From: Neisseria weixii
GTDB taxonomy: Bacteria; Pseudomonadota; Gammaproteobacteria; Burkholderiales; Neisseriaceae
Assembly: GCF_002327085.1 (NCBI RefSeq)
Contig: NZ_CP023429.1
Coordinates: 2,346,383 to 2,410,382 of the forward strand
Length of the DNA: 64,000 bases
Direction of reading: 5' to 3'
Shown: positions 47,674-57,353 of the stretch, piece by piece
Numbering within the stretch: the stretch's first letter is position 1
Layout of the letters: each line of letters opens with the position of its first letter
Notes under the pieces: model-generated
The model's input: only the letters and a program-made list of their open reading frames with translations
The model's database searches: none
What the model was told of the DNA's origin: nothing
Position numbers and translations under genes: made by a program

Positions 47674-48663
47674 ATGAAAATTACTGTTATGGGCGCAGGC
47701 TCTTGGGGCACTGCACTCGCGCTACACTTTGCCCAACACGGCAATGAAGTCGCTCTGTGGGCGCGCAATGCCCAACACATCGAAACCTTACAAAACGACC
47801 GCGAAAACAAACACGGCCTGCCCGGCTTCCCATTCCCGGAAAGTCTGACCGCACACGCCGACTTGGCCGATGCGTTAAAAGATTCCGAATTGGTATTGAT
47901 TGTGACCTCCGTTGCCGGTTTGCGCAGCAGTGCAGAATTATTAAAAGCCAACGGCGCCGCAGATATTCCGGTTTTAGCCGCGTGCAAAGGCTTTGAGCAA
48001 GACACAGGCTTATTGACCTTTCAAGTATTGAAAGAAGTCTTGCCGGAAAACAAAACACTCGGCGTATTGTCCGGCCCCAGCTTCGCACAGGAATTGGCAC
48101 AACAATTGCCTTGCGCCGTGGTACTTGCTTCTGAAAACAAAGAATGGATTGAATCGCTGGTTGAGCAGTTAAACAACAACGTGATGCGCTTATACGGCAG
48201 CACCGATGTGATTGGCGTGGCGGTCGGTGGCGCAGTAAAAAACGTGATGGCAATTGCGACCGGCCTTTCAGACGGCCTCGAATACGGTTTGAATGCCCGA
48301 GCTGCTTTAGTGACCCGCGGTTTGGCGGAAATCACCCGTTTGGCCGTTGCCATGGGTGCGCAGCCCAAAACCATGATGGGCTTGGCCGGAATCGGCGATT
48401 TGATTCTAACATGTACCGGCGCCCTGTCGCGCAACCGTCGCGTCGGCTTAGGTTTAGCCGAAGGCAAAGAGCTACACCAAGTACTCAAAGAAATCGGCCA
48501 CGTTTCAGAGGGTGTCAGCACCATCGAAGAAGTGTTCAACACCGCCTGCAAATACCAAATCGACATGCCTATTACCCAAACCCTGCTTCAACTGATTCGT
48601 CAGGAAATGACGCCGCAACAAGTAGTTGAACGCTTGATGGAACGCAGCGCGCGTTTCGAATAA
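47674..48663 (+). CDS. gpsA: Glycerol-3-phosphate dehydrogenase [NAD(P)+]
   Basis: GpsA makes sn-glycerol-3-phosphate for phospholipids. It has 329 residues, Rossmann motif VMGAGSWGTALALHFA, LSGPSFAQEL, the catalytic Lys in AVGGAVKNVMAIATG, and GLAGIGDLILTC. The start ATG 47674 opens the Rossmann strand. An in-frame DUS encodes LSDGLEYG. Confidence 0.96.
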   Translation: MKITVMGAGSWGTALALHFAQHGNEVALWARNAQHIETLQNDRENKHGLPGFPFPESLTAHADLADALKDSELVLIVTSVAGLRSSAELLKANGAADIPVLAACKGFEQDTGLLTFQVLKEVLPENKTLGVLSGPSFAQELAQQLPCAVVLASENKEWIESLVEQLNNNVMRLYGSTDVIGVAVGGAVKNVMAIATGLSDGLEYGLNARAALVTRGLAEITRLAVAMGAQPKTMMGLAGIGDLILTCTGALSRNRRVGLGLAEGKELHQVLKEIGHVSEGVSTIEEVFNTACKYQIDMPITQTLLQLIRQEMTPQQVVERLMERSARFE

Positions 48664-48674
48664 CAAGTAAACCA

Positions 48675-48716
48675 GAATGCCGTCTGAAATATTTCCTCTC
48701 TTTCAGACGGCCTTTT
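48675..48716. terminator. DUS terminator after gpsA
   Basis: GAATGCCGTCTGAAA pairs with TTTCAGACGGCC, with a T-rich 3' side; the left copy is an AT-DUS. Confidence 0.8.
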
Positions 48717-48781
48717 CATTGACAGCAATCAAGCATCTCACTATGCTTATCACCATTGTTTTTTCTTACGAATGATGCCCC

Positions 48782-49108
48782 ATGAACCAAGCCCTTGACC
48801 AACTGGAAATCAACGTTTGCCAACTTACCCAAAAGTTTGAAACACTGATTGGCGAAAACCGCCGTTTACACGAAGAAATCAACCGTCTCAAACTGGAACA
48901 AGAGCAACAAAAACGCGAACACGAAACCGCAATTGACGAATTGAGCGAAGCCTTGCTGGTGCAAGTGGGTAAATTGAAAGAAGATTTACAGGCCAAAATC
49001 GACAGCCTTACCGCCGAAAAAGACCAATACCGCAGAGCATTAGAAGAAGGCGCCGCAGAAGTGCGCCGCCTGCTCGCCCGTCTGCCACAAGAAGAATCCT
49101 CATATTAA
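48782..49108 (+). CDS. Coiled-coil protein upstream of zapA
   Basis: The 108-residue protein is almost entirely heptad coiled coil (LIGENRRLHEEINRLKLEQEQ), ending LLARLPQEESSY. Its position 9 bases before zapA, and its ZapB/TIGR02449-like layout, suggest a division-associated partner. The exact family is uncertain. Confidence 0.75.
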   Translation: MNQALDQLEINVCQLTQKFETLIGENRRLHEEINRLKLEQEQQKREHETAIDELSEALLVQVGKLKEDLQAKIDSLTAEKDQYRRALEEGAAEVRRLLARLPQEESSY

Positions 49109-49117
49109 GGACAAAAC

Positions 49118-49420
49118 ATGAGCATCGAACAAGTCAATCTCGACATCATGAATGTCAACCTGACCATCAATACACCGACCGAAGAAAAAGATACCCTGAT
49201 TCAAGCTGTCGAAATGCTGAATAAAAAAAGCGAAGCCATTAAAGAAAGCGGCCGCATCGTCGGCACCGACAAAATCATTGTCATGGCCGCTTTAAATGTT
49301 GTACACGACCTACTGAAAGTCAGCCTCAAAGATGATTTGGCAATCGGCGAATTTCAGCGTAAAATAACAGATATGAGCAATGCTTGCCAAAAAGCATTGT
49401 CCCGCTTAGAGCAAAATTGA
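49118..49420 (+). CDS. zapA: Cell division protein ZapA
   Basis: ZapA bundles FtsZ protofilaments at the Z-ring. The 100-residue protein has an N-terminal beta part (LDIMNVNLTINTPTEEKDTL) and a C-terminal coiled coil (VGTDKIIVMAALNVVHDLL). It is followed by 6S RNA, the same order as in many proteobacteria. Confidence 0.93.
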   Translation: MSIEQVNLDIMNVNLTINTPTEEKDTLIQAVEMLNKKSEAIKESGRIVGTDKIIVMAALNVVHDLLKVSLKDDLAIGEFQRKITDMSNACQKALSRLEQN

Positions 49421-49429
49421 TTTTCTTTT

Positions 49430-49600
49430 CCCTGCAGTGTACGCGAAGGCATATATTCCTTTGAACCAATAAGTTCGCTTCAGGTTGCCGGGAGCAGTAG
49501 TGAGCGCGATCGTCTTTTACAGATGAACCCGAAACTACCCGAGGTGGCCGCCTTGTCAGATAAGGTTCAAGCGGATTCAGCCGAAACGGCATATGCGGGG
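49430..49600 (+). ncRNA. ssrS: 6S RNA
   Basis: It starts 10 bases after zapA, the conserved position of ssrS. The 5' end CCCTGCAGTGTACGC pairs with the 3' end GGCATATGCGGGG as closing stem. TTCCTTTGAACCAATAAG and the later GGTTCAAGCGG are the usual conserved side strands, around a large central bubble. 6S RNA binds sigma-70 RNA polymerase in slow growth. The fthC/ygfA gene that often follows is absent. Confidence 0.85.
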
Positions 49601-49612
49601 ATTCCCATATCA

Positions 49613-49650
49613 AGCCATACCTCGACATACCTCGACGGTATGGCTTTTTC
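49613..49650 (+). terminator. Terminator after 6S RNA
   Basis: AGCCATAC pairs with GTATGGCT, followed by TTTTTC. The loop contains a short tandem repeat, CTCGACATAC-CTCGAC. Confidence 0.75.
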
Positions 49651-49810
49651 AATATCGTATTTAATCGCGGAAAAGCAACAAAACTTTGATCAAAAAACTT
49701 TTATTGCCGTTTTATTAAAACAATTACTTTCATACTGCCTCAATACGATTGACAAAAGACATTATCGAATTTAAAATCCATAGCTTTCTATATCTATCTG
49801 GATTTCCACT

Positions 49811-50242
49811 ATGAAAACCTTTTCAGCGAAACCGCATGAGGTGAAGCGCGAATGGTTCGTCATCGACGCTCAAGACAAAGTTTTGGGTCGCGTTGCGGCC
49901 GAAGTCGCACACCATCTGCGTGGCAAACACAAACCTGAATACACCCCTCACGTTGATACCGGTGACTACATCATCGTCATCAATGCAGACAAATTGCGCG
50001 TGACCGGTGCTAAATTCGAAGACAAAAAATACTACCGTCACTCAGGCTTCCCCGGCGGTATCTATGAGCGTTCATTCCGCCAGATGCAAGAGCAATTTCC
50101 GGGTCGCGCCTTGGAACAAGCTGTAAAAGGCATGTTGCCAAAAGGTCCTTTGGGTTACGCTATGATCAAAAAATTGAAAGTGTATGCCGGCGAAGAACAC
50201 GGCCATGCTGCACAACAACCTAAAGTTTTAAAATTGAAATAA
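49811..50242 (+). CDS. rplM: 50S ribosomal protein L13
   Basis: The 143-residue L13 has [40 protein letters not shown] and the signature [19 protein letters not shown]. It forms the usual operon with rpsI, 9 bases downstream. Confidence 0.98.
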   Translation: MKTFSAKPHEVKREWFVIDAQDKVLGRVAAEVAHHLRGKHKPEYTPHVDTGDYIIVINADKLRVTGAKFEDKKYYRHSGFPGGIYERSFRQMQEQFPGRALEQAVKGMLPKGPLGYAMIKKLKVYAGEEHGHAAQQPKVLKLK

Positions 50243-50251
50243 GGACACGAC

Positions 50252-50644
50252 ATGAACGGTAAATACTACTACGGCACAGGCCGCCGCAAAAGTTCAGTGG
50301 CTCGTGTATTTCTGACCAAAGGTAACGGTCAAATCACCGTTAACGGCCGCCCTGTTGACGAATTTTTCGCTCGCGAAACCAGTCGCATGGTGGTTCGCCA
50401 GCCATTGGTTCTGACTGAAAATGCAGAATCATTCGACATTAAAGTTAATGTTATCGGCGGCGGCGAAACCGGTCAATCTGGTGCCATCCGTCACGGCATT
50501 ACCCGAGCTCTAATCGACTTTGATGCTGCTTTGAAATCTGCTCTTTCTGCTGCTGGCTTTGTAACTCGCGATGCCCGAGAAGTGGAACGTAAAAAACCAG
50601 GTTTGCGCAAAGCACGTCGCGCAAAACAATTCTCAAAACGTTAA
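50252..50644 (+). CDS. rpsI: 30S ribosomal protein S9
   Basis: The 130-residue S9 has [35 protein letters not shown] and the basic tail [17 protein letters not shown] that reaches the P-site tRNA. Second gene of the rplM-rpsI operon. Confidence 0.98.
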   Translation: MNGKYYYGTGRRKSSVARVFLTKGNGQITVNGRPVDEFFARETSRMVVRQPLVLTENAESFDIKVNVIGGGETGQSGAIRHGITRALIDFDAALKSALSAAGFVTRDAREVERKKPGLRKARRAKQFSKR

Positions 50645-50665
50645 TTTGTTTTCAGATATTACCTC

Positions 50666-50699
50666 AAAAAAGCCCGCACAATTATTGCCGGGCTTTTTT
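50666..50699 (+). terminator. rpsI terminator
   Basis: AAAAAAGCCCG and CGGGCTTTTTT-type arms with an AT loop make a classic GC stem plus T-run, not a DUS hairpin. Confidence 0.9.
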
Positions 50700-50916
50700 A
50701 TTATCTCTACCGCCCGAACACTAAACATTTCAGACGGCATACCTATTCACTTTTTTATAAAGTTCGGCTATATAATATTCCAAAATATCTTAATTTTTGA
50801 AAAGATATGCAATAAAAAAAGACTTCAACCCGTCGTCTCGGTATGATGAAACCATCCGCACTACATCAAAACAGGCGGCAAGAACATATTAAATATTAAA
50901 TAATGAAAGGAATATT

Positions 50917-51162
50917 ATGGGCTGGTTAGGCACAATTTTGGTAGGTTTTATCGTTGGCGTATTGGCTAAATTTTTGCATCCGGGCAACGATAAATTAGGT
51001 TTCATCATGACCACGATTTTGGGTATTGCCGGTGCGGCCTTGGCCGGCGTGGTCGGCGAAGCTTTGGGTTGGTATCAAGTCGGCGAAGGCGCAGGCTGGA
51101 TTGCCTCTACTATCTTTGCGATTATTATTTTGGCTGTCTACACACGCATCGTGAAAAAATGA
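50917..51162 (+). CDS. GlsB/YeaQ/YmgE-family stress membrane protein
   Basis: The 81-residue protein has three spans and Gly-rich turns (GFIVGVLAKFLHPGNDKLGF, then GIAGAALAGVVGEALGWY), the transglycosylase-associated/YeaQ pattern. Function unknown, often stress-induced. AAAGGAA ribosome site precedes ATG. The 270-base gap before it holds only a DUS and AT-rich sequence. Confidence 0.92.
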   Translation: MGWLGTILVGFIVGVLAKFLHPGNDKLGFIMTTILGIAGAALAGVVGEALGWYQVGEGAGWIASTIFAIIILAVYTRIVKK

Positions 51163-51183
51163 TGATTGACTGACGCCAAAGAT

Positions 51184-51211
51184 AAAACAGGCCCGCCAAT
51201 GGCCTGTTTTT
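51184..51211 (+). terminator. Terminator after the YeaQ-type gene
   Basis: AAAACAGGCC and GGCCTGTTTTT around CGCCAAT, followed by more T. Confidence 0.85.
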
Positions 51212-51232
51212 CTTGCTATAAAACTCCTAATT

Positions 51233-51742
51233 ATGCAACACACTCTTCTATCTTATTTCAAATCTTTTTTACAGGCCGCACTGATTTTTGCGCTTATTTC
51301 TGTTGCCATTGATTGGTGGTGAAAACCCAGTCAACCTGTTTCCTTTACTGAGCAGAATCTCGCTCCAGTCAATCAGAACCAAACTTCGCTTAACTACTTC
51401 AGCCAAGACCGTGTCGCGATTGTGTATTTCTGGGGAACATGGTGCGGCATTTGTAAATACACTTCCTCCTCAGTAGAAAAGCTCCATCAAAACCATATTC
51501 CGGTCATCAGCATTGCCTTAAAATCGGGCGATGATACGGAATTAAAAGAATATCTCAACCAAAATCAGCTCTCTTTCCCAACCGTCAACGATTCAGACGG
51601 CCTGATTACCCAACAATGGAACATCAATGTCACCCCCACCTTTGTTTTGATGAAAAACGGCCAAATGCTTCATGCCACTACGGGTATCAGCAGCTACCGG
51701 GGGCTGCGCCTACGCGTGCTTATCAGCAATCTGATATATTGA
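51233..51742 (+). pseudogene. Membrane-anchored thioredoxin-like protein (TlpA/ScsD type), in-frame stop
   Basis: ATG 51233 opens an N-terminal anchor (FLQAALIFALISVAIDWW). Translation would stop at TGA 51320-51322, but the same frame continues KPSQPVSF and the thioredoxin domain: VAIVYFWGTWCGICKYT with a CGIC redox site, then INVTPTFVLMKNG with the cis-Pro. It ends at 51742. Unlike most broken genes here, this is a nonsense change in frame (CGA to TGA would do it), so it may be a true null allele. A downstream restart is possible but would lack the anchor. Confidence 0.8.
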
Positions 51743-52100
51743 TATTTACATCCAAGGAAATCCGATTATTTTAAATATAAAATCGACTTGTAAAAATTAA
51801 ACGGTATTATGTATTAATCATTGGTATTTTCAAAATAAACAAACTATCTTAACAATTAATACTTAATGATTCTATTGAGATTATTTCTAAAATAGACTAA
51901 TATAAGCTTAGAGGATAGCTCAAAAATCTTATCATTATTATCATCAAAACAAACTAACACCGTATTCAATCAAGGCTGAAGCAGTAGACCGTTTATTTCA
52001 ATATAAATTTGTACAATGGCCGCCCATAACCTTGGCGTAAGCCCTTATTATTCTGCCACGCTTCCATGATTTGAATCTTAGTTACAACGGAGAACTTCTC
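51743..52100. other. AT-rich upstream region of nadR
   Basis: 358 bases without a gene. It holds a possible Fur-like site at 51928-51946 and little else. It is also unusually poor in DUS. Confidence 0.5.
51928..51946. promoter_or_regulatory. Possible Fur-like box upstream of nadR
   Basis: CTTATCATTATTATCATCA matches about 13 of 19 Fur consensus positions on the minus strand. AT-richness of the region makes chance likely. Confidence 0.3.
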
Positions 52101-52538
52101 ATGCCTAACCAGTCTAAACACGCATCAATTAATATTGCCTTGATCCAAGCTCGAGAAGCTTTGATGACGCAATTTCGCCCGATTTTGAACCAAGCCAATG
52201 TAACCGACCAACAATGGCGTATTATCCGCCTATTGGCCGAAAACGGCACATTAGACTTCCAAGATTTAGCCAATAAAGCCTGCATCTTGCGCCCCAGCTT
52301 GACCGGCATTCTGACCCGCTTGGAAAAAGCCGGCCTGGCCGTACGACTGAAGCCTTCCAACGACCAGCGCCGTGTTTATCTGAAGCTGACTCAAGAAGGA
52401 GAAAAGCTTTATCAAACCATCGGCGCACAAGTGGATGACCGCTACGATGCCATTGAGGCTATTTACACTAAAGAAAAATTGGACACATTACAAAAATTGC
52501 TGGCCGAACTGTCTGAAATCGAGCAGGCTTTAAAATAA
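52101..52538 (+). CDS. nadR: MarR-family regulator NadR/FarR
   Basis: This is the neisserial repressor known as NadR (adhesin NadA control) or FarR (fatty-acid efflux). From ATG 52101 it has 145 residues with winged-helix parts LDFQDLANKACILRPSLTGI and RLKPSNDQRRVYLKL. Residues reported to bind 4-hydroxyphenylacetate in meningococcal NadR are kept: S9, N11, D36, W39, R43 and Y115. hpaC follows after 14 bases, the same order as in the meningococcus, so the two are probably one operon. Confidence 0.93.
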   Translation: MPNQSKHASINIALIQAREALMTQFRPILNQANVTDQQWRIIRLLAENGTLDFQDLANKACILRPSLTGILTRLEKAGLAVRLKPSNDQRRVYLKLTQEGEKLYQTIGAQVDDRYDAIEAIYTKEKLDTLQKLLAELSEIEQALK

Positions 52539-52552
52539 AAAGTTATCACAGA

Positions 52553-53053
52553 ATGACTGATTCAACACACACACTTAAGCAACCGTTTCGTGATGCCATG
52601 GCTTCTGCAGCAGCAGGTGTGCATGTCATTACAACAGACGGTGCCATCGGGCGTTATGGCATTACCATGACTGCCGTAACATCAGTAACGGATGATCCGC
52701 CTACCATTATGCTGTGTATCAACCGTGAAGCCGCCATCATTCCAATTTTATTGCAAAACCGCGATTTATGTATCAACACGCTTTCAGGTGGCCAACAAGA
52801 TATTGCCGAGCATTTCGCCGGCATAACCAATCTTTCACCAGAAGAACGCTTTGAATATCATATCTGGCATCGCGGTCAAACTGGCCAACTCGAGGTAGAA
52901 GGCGCTTTAGCTCATCTGCACGGTCAAGTTATCGAGCAGCACGAGATTGGTACGCACTATATTTTTTATGTCCGTATCAACGAAATCAAAATAGCCGACA
53001 CGAACTCGCCTGCTTTATTGTATTTCCGAAGACAATTCAAATCATTAGCATAG
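52553..53053 (+). CDS. hpaC: Flavin reductase HpaC (4-hydroxyphenylacetate 3-monooxygenase reductase)
   Basis: The 166-residue flavin reductase has the HpaC-like motifs FRDAMASAAAGVHVITTDG, GITMTAVTSVTDDPPTIMLCIN and RDLCINTLSGGQQDIAEHFAG. HpaC supplies reduced FAD to the oxygenase HpaB. No hpaB is in the window, so the reductase may serve another oxygenase. Coupled to nadR, whose ligand is 4-hydroxyphenylacetate. Confidence 0.9.
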   Translation: MTDSTHTLKQPFRDAMASAAAGVHVITTDGAIGRYGITMTAVTSVTDDPPTIMLCINREAAIIPILLQNRDLCINTLSGGQQDIAEHFAGITNLSPEERFEYHIWHRGQTGQLEVEGALAHLHGQVIEQHEIGTHYIFYVRINEIKIADTNSPALLYFRRQFKSLA

Positions 53054-53056
53054 AAA

Positions 53057-53094
53057 GATGCTGTCTGAAACGTTATTTTCAGACAGCATTTTTC
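53057..53094. terminator. Variant-DUS terminator after hpaC
   Basis: GATGCTGTCTGAAA and TTTCAGACAGCATTTTT form the stem. Both copies carry the same compensating change (GCTGTCTGAA), so pairing is kept while the DUS core is lost. Confidence 0.85.
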
Positions 53095-53103
53095 TAATGA
53101 ATA

Positions 53104-53583
53104 TTAATTACGGCGTGCATCCAGCAAATAAGATGTGTTGCCTAAATCTGCCTGACCCTTGGCTTTCTCAGTACGCAAACGCTTACCTACCAGCACTACG
53201 CGCCCCTGCTCATTCAACAATTCCAAATGGCGCGAATTAAAACGATAGCTTTGCACATTATGCAAGACTTGCGGCAAGTTACGCTCCGCCACATTTTCAG
53301 CACATTGGTTATCTGTTTGAATTTGGTTAAACGTCAGCATATGGCTACTGCCCAAACCATATCGGCCCGATACTTTGACACATTCCGACACAGCACTAAA
53401 ACCGTCATCACTATTATTAATAGTAAAAATCGCATTAGGGTCATTTGGCGAATAGCCACCAACATCGCTCAAGCGCCATGCACCATAAATATTAGGTGCT
53501 TTATCCAACGGATTTGCCACTGGAATCACTACCGGAAAACACGCTGACAATAACAAAGGTAAGAGAAGTGCAGTTTTCTTCAT
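53104..53583 (-). CDS. Lipoprotein with META/HslJ-like domain
   Basis: From ATG 53583 the product is about 159 residues with lipobox LLLSAC. Then IYGAWRLSDVGGYSPNDPNA and FTINNSDDGFSAVSECVKVSG follow, resembling the META domain of HslJ-type proteins. Two Cys in the mature part could form a disulfide. Function unknown. The upstream in-frame Met (53613) would spoil the signal peptide. Confidence 0.75.
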   Translation of the reverse strand: MKKTALLLPLLLSACFPVVIPVANPLDKAPNIYGAWRLSDVGGYSPNDPNAIFTINNSDDGFSAVSECVKVSGRYGLGSSHMLTFNQIQTDNQCAENVAERNLPQVLHNVQSYRFNSRHLELLNEQGRVVLVGKRLRTEKAKGQADLGNTSYLLDARRN

Positions 53584-53673
53584 CTGTATTCTTTCTGAAT
53601 GGGTTAAAATCACGCAGACCCCATAATGTATTTTTATGCTGATACTATAAAGGATGATGGAAAGGCCATCTGA

Positions 53674-54491
<818 letters not shown>

Positions 54492-54529
54492 ACCCTGTTT
54501 TATCCGATAAGTTCAACAAACTATTGAAT

Positions 54530-54559
54530 CCGTCTGAAATATAAAGTTCAGACGGCTTT
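54530..54559. terminator. Imperfect DUS hairpin after murU
   Basis: CCGTCTGAAATATAAAGTTCAGACGG forms the hairpin, ending with TTTA. Confidence 0.65.
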
Positions 54560-54577
54560 AGCCTAATTACCCAAAAT

Positions 54578-54606
54578 TAAAAGCCTGCTATTGAAGCAGG
54601 CTTTTA
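54578..54606. terminator. ftsZ terminator
   Basis: TAAAAGCCTGCT pairs with AGCAGGCTTTTA around ATTGA. It is nearly symmetric, so it serves the leftward ftsZ and the rightward murU. Confidence 0.85.
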
Positions 54607-54619
54607 ATAATTCAGTCAA

Positions 54620-55825
54620 TCAATTATCAGAAGAATTTTGACGGCGCAAAATAGCCGGAATTTCAAAATCATCTAAAACCGATTGATTACCAAAATCGGC
54701 AGCAGTCAGGTTCATACCGCGCGTGCCACGGCCTGAGCGCACCAAACCATCGATATTATGTAATTGCTGCGCTTGTTGCGGTGCATATTCTTCGCGACCA
54801 CCCAAGGTTTGCTGTACGCGTGAAGAAGCACGTACCGGTGCAACTTGATGGCCGTGCTCTTGCAAACCGGTTGCAATGATGGTCACACGAATTGCATCTT
54901 CGCTCATATTTTCATCTTCAGCAGTACCAAACTTACATTCCGCATCCGGATGAGCATTACTGTTTACGACTTTCATGATTTCGCCGTATTCAGACATTTT
55001 CAAGCAACCCGGTGCAGTGGTCACATTAACCAACACGCCGCGTGCGCCATCCAAGGTTACACCATCCAACAATGGGCTGGAAATCGCTTGCTCGGTAGCC
55101 AACCGCGCGCGGTCAATCCCTTGGGCAAAGCCCGACCCCATCATGGCCATACCTTTAATGCCCATAACGTTCTTCACGTCGGCAAAGTCGACGTTGATGA
55201 AACCAGGGTTGGTGACCACTTCAGAGATGCCAGCAACGGCGTTACGCAATACATCGTCTGCAGTACGAAAGGCATCACGCATGGTGGCATCTTCACCCAA
55301 TACCGTGAACAATTTGTCATTCGGAATCACAATCAGTGAATCCACTTGACTCTTCAATTGCTCCAAACCGTTTTGAGCGATATGACCGCGTTTATTACCT
55401 TCAAAATTGCTCGGACGGGTTACCACGGCAACAGTCAGAATACCCATTTCTTTGGCGATTTCTGCCACAACAGGTGCTGCACCAGTACCGGTACCGCCCC
55501 CCATACCGGTGGTGATGAACAACATATTGGCGCCACGAATAGCATCTTCGATCGCTTCACGCTCTTCTTGAGCGGCAGCACGACCAATTTCAGGGTTAGC
55601 ACCTGCGCCCAAACCGCGAGTCAGATTAGTGCCCAATTGAATACGTTTGGCCGCATTGTTTTTACCCAATGATTGGGCATCGGTATTGGCACTGATGAAC
55701 TCCACACCTTGAATGGTGTTTTCAATCATGTTGTTGATGGCATTACAGCCACCTCCACCTAAGCCAATCACTTTAATAACTGCAGGGCTTGCGGCTGATT
55801 CCGCTACGTCGTAAACAAATTCCAT
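54620..55825 (-). CDS. ftsZ: Cell division protein FtsZ
   Basis: FtsZ is the tubulin-like GTPase of the Z-ring. It has 401 residues: N-terminal [13 protein letters not shown], tubulin signature GGGTGTG at 109-115, the T7-loop region [14 protein letters not shown], and the C-terminal partner-binding peptide [13 protein letters not shown]. It is the last gene of the leftward dcw cluster, 237 bases after ftsA. Confidence 0.98.
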   Translation of the reverse strand: MEFVYDVAESAASPAVIKVIGLGGGGCNAINNMIENTIQGVEFISANTDAQSLGKNNAAKRIQLGTNLTRGLGAGANPEIGRAAAQEEREAIEDAIRGANMLFITTGMGGGTGTGAAPVVAEIAKEMGILTVAVVTRPSNFEGNKRGHIAQNGLEQLKSQVDSLIVIPNDKLFTVLGEDATMRDAFRTADDVLRNAVAGISEVVTNPGFINVDFADVKNVMGIKGMAMMGSGFAQGIDRARLATEQAISSPLLDGVTLDGARGVLVNVTTAPGCLKMSEYGEIMKVVNSNAHPDAECKFGTAEDENMSEDAIRVTIIATGLQEHGHQVAPVRASSRVQQTLGGREEYAPQQAQQLHNIDGLVRSGRGTRGMNLTAADFGNQSVLDDFEIPAILRRQNSSDN

Positions 55826-55983
55826 TCAAATACTCCTCCGCGCCCTGCTGTGAGGACGGTTAAAAATAAGCTCTTGCTGCATATTATATAAGAAGTAGCC
55901 GATGACTTGCAAAATACTTCTCATTTGTCACTGCCACAAATAAATATTATCTACATTTTTTAAACAAAAAACATACAGTTTAC

Positions 55984-56031
55984 ATTCAAACGGCCTAAAC
56001 CATCATGCTGACTGATTAGGCCGTTTGAATA
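55984..56031. terminator. Degenerate-DUS hairpin between ftsA and ftsZ
   Basis: ATTCAAACGGCCTAA pairs with TTAGGCCGTTTGAAT around an 18-base loop. Both arms have GCCGTTTGAA in place of GCCGTCTGAA. Confidence 0.75.
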
Positions 56032-56062
56032 TTCTTGGTGACACGATAGCCGTTGTAGCAGG

Positions 56063-57307
56063 TTAGAAATTATCCTTTAAGAATTTTTGGAAGCGTGCCC
56101 ACAAGCTGAGCTTCTCACCGCTATCGCCACCAACCTGTACCGCACCGGTTACCAGGCTGCCGTCTTCTTCGCCACGCGCAGCTTGCAACAGGCCGATAGC
56201 AGTCGCATAGCGTGGATTGCGGATACGCTCTGATACGCCACCCATTTCTTGCGGCACACCGATACGCGCCGGCAAATTGAAGATTTCTTCTGCCAATTCA
56301 ACAATGCCAGTCAGCATAGAGGCACCACCGGTCAACACGATGCCGGAAGTTAACACTTCTTCAGGGAAGCCTGAACGGCGTAATTCATTTAAGGTTAATT
56401 CCAAAATTTCTTCAACACGCGGGCCAATCACGCTGGCCAATACGCGGCGTGAAATTTGGCGCGGCAAACGGTCGCCCACGCTCGGTACTTCAACCATTTC
56501 GTCCAGACCTTCCATGGTCGGAATGGCAACGCCGTAATGAATTTTGATGTATTCGGCCGCGCTGTGCGGCGTACGTAAAGCTTGTGCCAAATCTTTGGTA
56601 ATCAGGTCACCTGCCACCGGAATCACGGCAGTATGACGGATGGCGCCATTGGTATAAACTGCGATGTCGGTCGTACCTCCGCCAATGTCGATAACACACA
56701 CGCCCAAGTCTTTTTCATCTTCGGTCAGCACCGCTTGGCCGCTGGCCAAAGGCTGCAACATGATTTGATCCATCTGCAAATCACAACGCTGAATGCATTT
56801 TTGGATATTTTGCAAAGCAGTATTGGCACCTGTAATGATATGCACGCGCGTATCCAAACGCACGCCGCTCATACCGATCGGCTCTTTTACGCCCGGCTGG
56901 TTGTCGATGATGTATTCCTGCACCACCGTATGTAAAATATTGTGATCAGGCGGAATATTGATGGCTTTGGCAGTTTCGATGGCACGGTCGATGTCGGCCT
57001 GCGTCACTTCGCCGTCTTTGATTTTCACGACGCCTTGCGAATTCAGGCTGCGGATGTGGTTGCCGGCAATGCCCGTGGTCACATGGGAAATTTTGATATC
57101 CGCCATTAATTCAGCTTCATTTACCGCTTGTTTGATGGCTTGTGCAGTCGCATCGATGTTGGTCACCATACCGGCTTTCAAGCCGCGTGATGGCGCTTGC
57201 CCCAAACCGACGATATGGATTTCATTGTCTTCTTGCACTTCCCCAATGAGTGCAATCACTTTTGACGTGCCGATATCTAATGCACTGATGTATTTGCCTT
57301 GTTCCAT
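56063..57307 (-). CDS. ftsA: Cell division protein FtsA
   Basis: FtsA is the actin-like ATPase that anchors FtsZ to the membrane. It has 414 residues, ISALDIGTSKVIALIGEV as phosphate 1, VCVIDIGGGTTDIAVY as phosphate 2, GIVLTGGASMLTGI as the adenosine motif, and a C-terminal amphipathic end (SLWARFQKFLKDNF) for membrane targeting. Confidence 0.97.
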   Translation of the reverse strand: MEQGKYISALDIGTSKVIALIGEVQEDNEIHIVGLGQAPSRGLKAGMVTNIDATAQAIKQAVNEAELMADIKISHVTTGIAGNHIRSLNSQGVVKIKDGEVTQADIDRAIETAKAINIPPDHNILHTVVQEYIIDNQPGVKEPIGMSGVRLDTRVHIITGANTALQNIQKCIQRCDLQMDQIMLQPLASGQAVLTEDEKDLGVCVIDIGGGTTDIAVYTNGAIRHTAVIPVAGDLITKDLAQALRTPHSAAEYIKIHYGVAIPTMEGLDEMVEVPSVGDRLPRQISRRVLASVIGPRVEEILELTLNELRRSGFPEEVLTSGIVLTGGASMLTGIVELAEEIFNLPARIGVPQEMGGVSERIRNPRYATAIGLLQAARGEEDGSLVTGAVQVGGDSGEKLSLWARFQKFLKDNF

Positions 57308-57353
57308 AAAGTCCCATTCATTTCGCTAATGTTGTATTTTTTACTGAGCCTAA

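Noticed and set aside
51320..51322. Selenocysteine codon in the thioredoxin-like gene
   Set aside because: The TGA lies in the linker after the membrane anchor, not in the redox site, and I see no SECIS-like hairpin directly after it.
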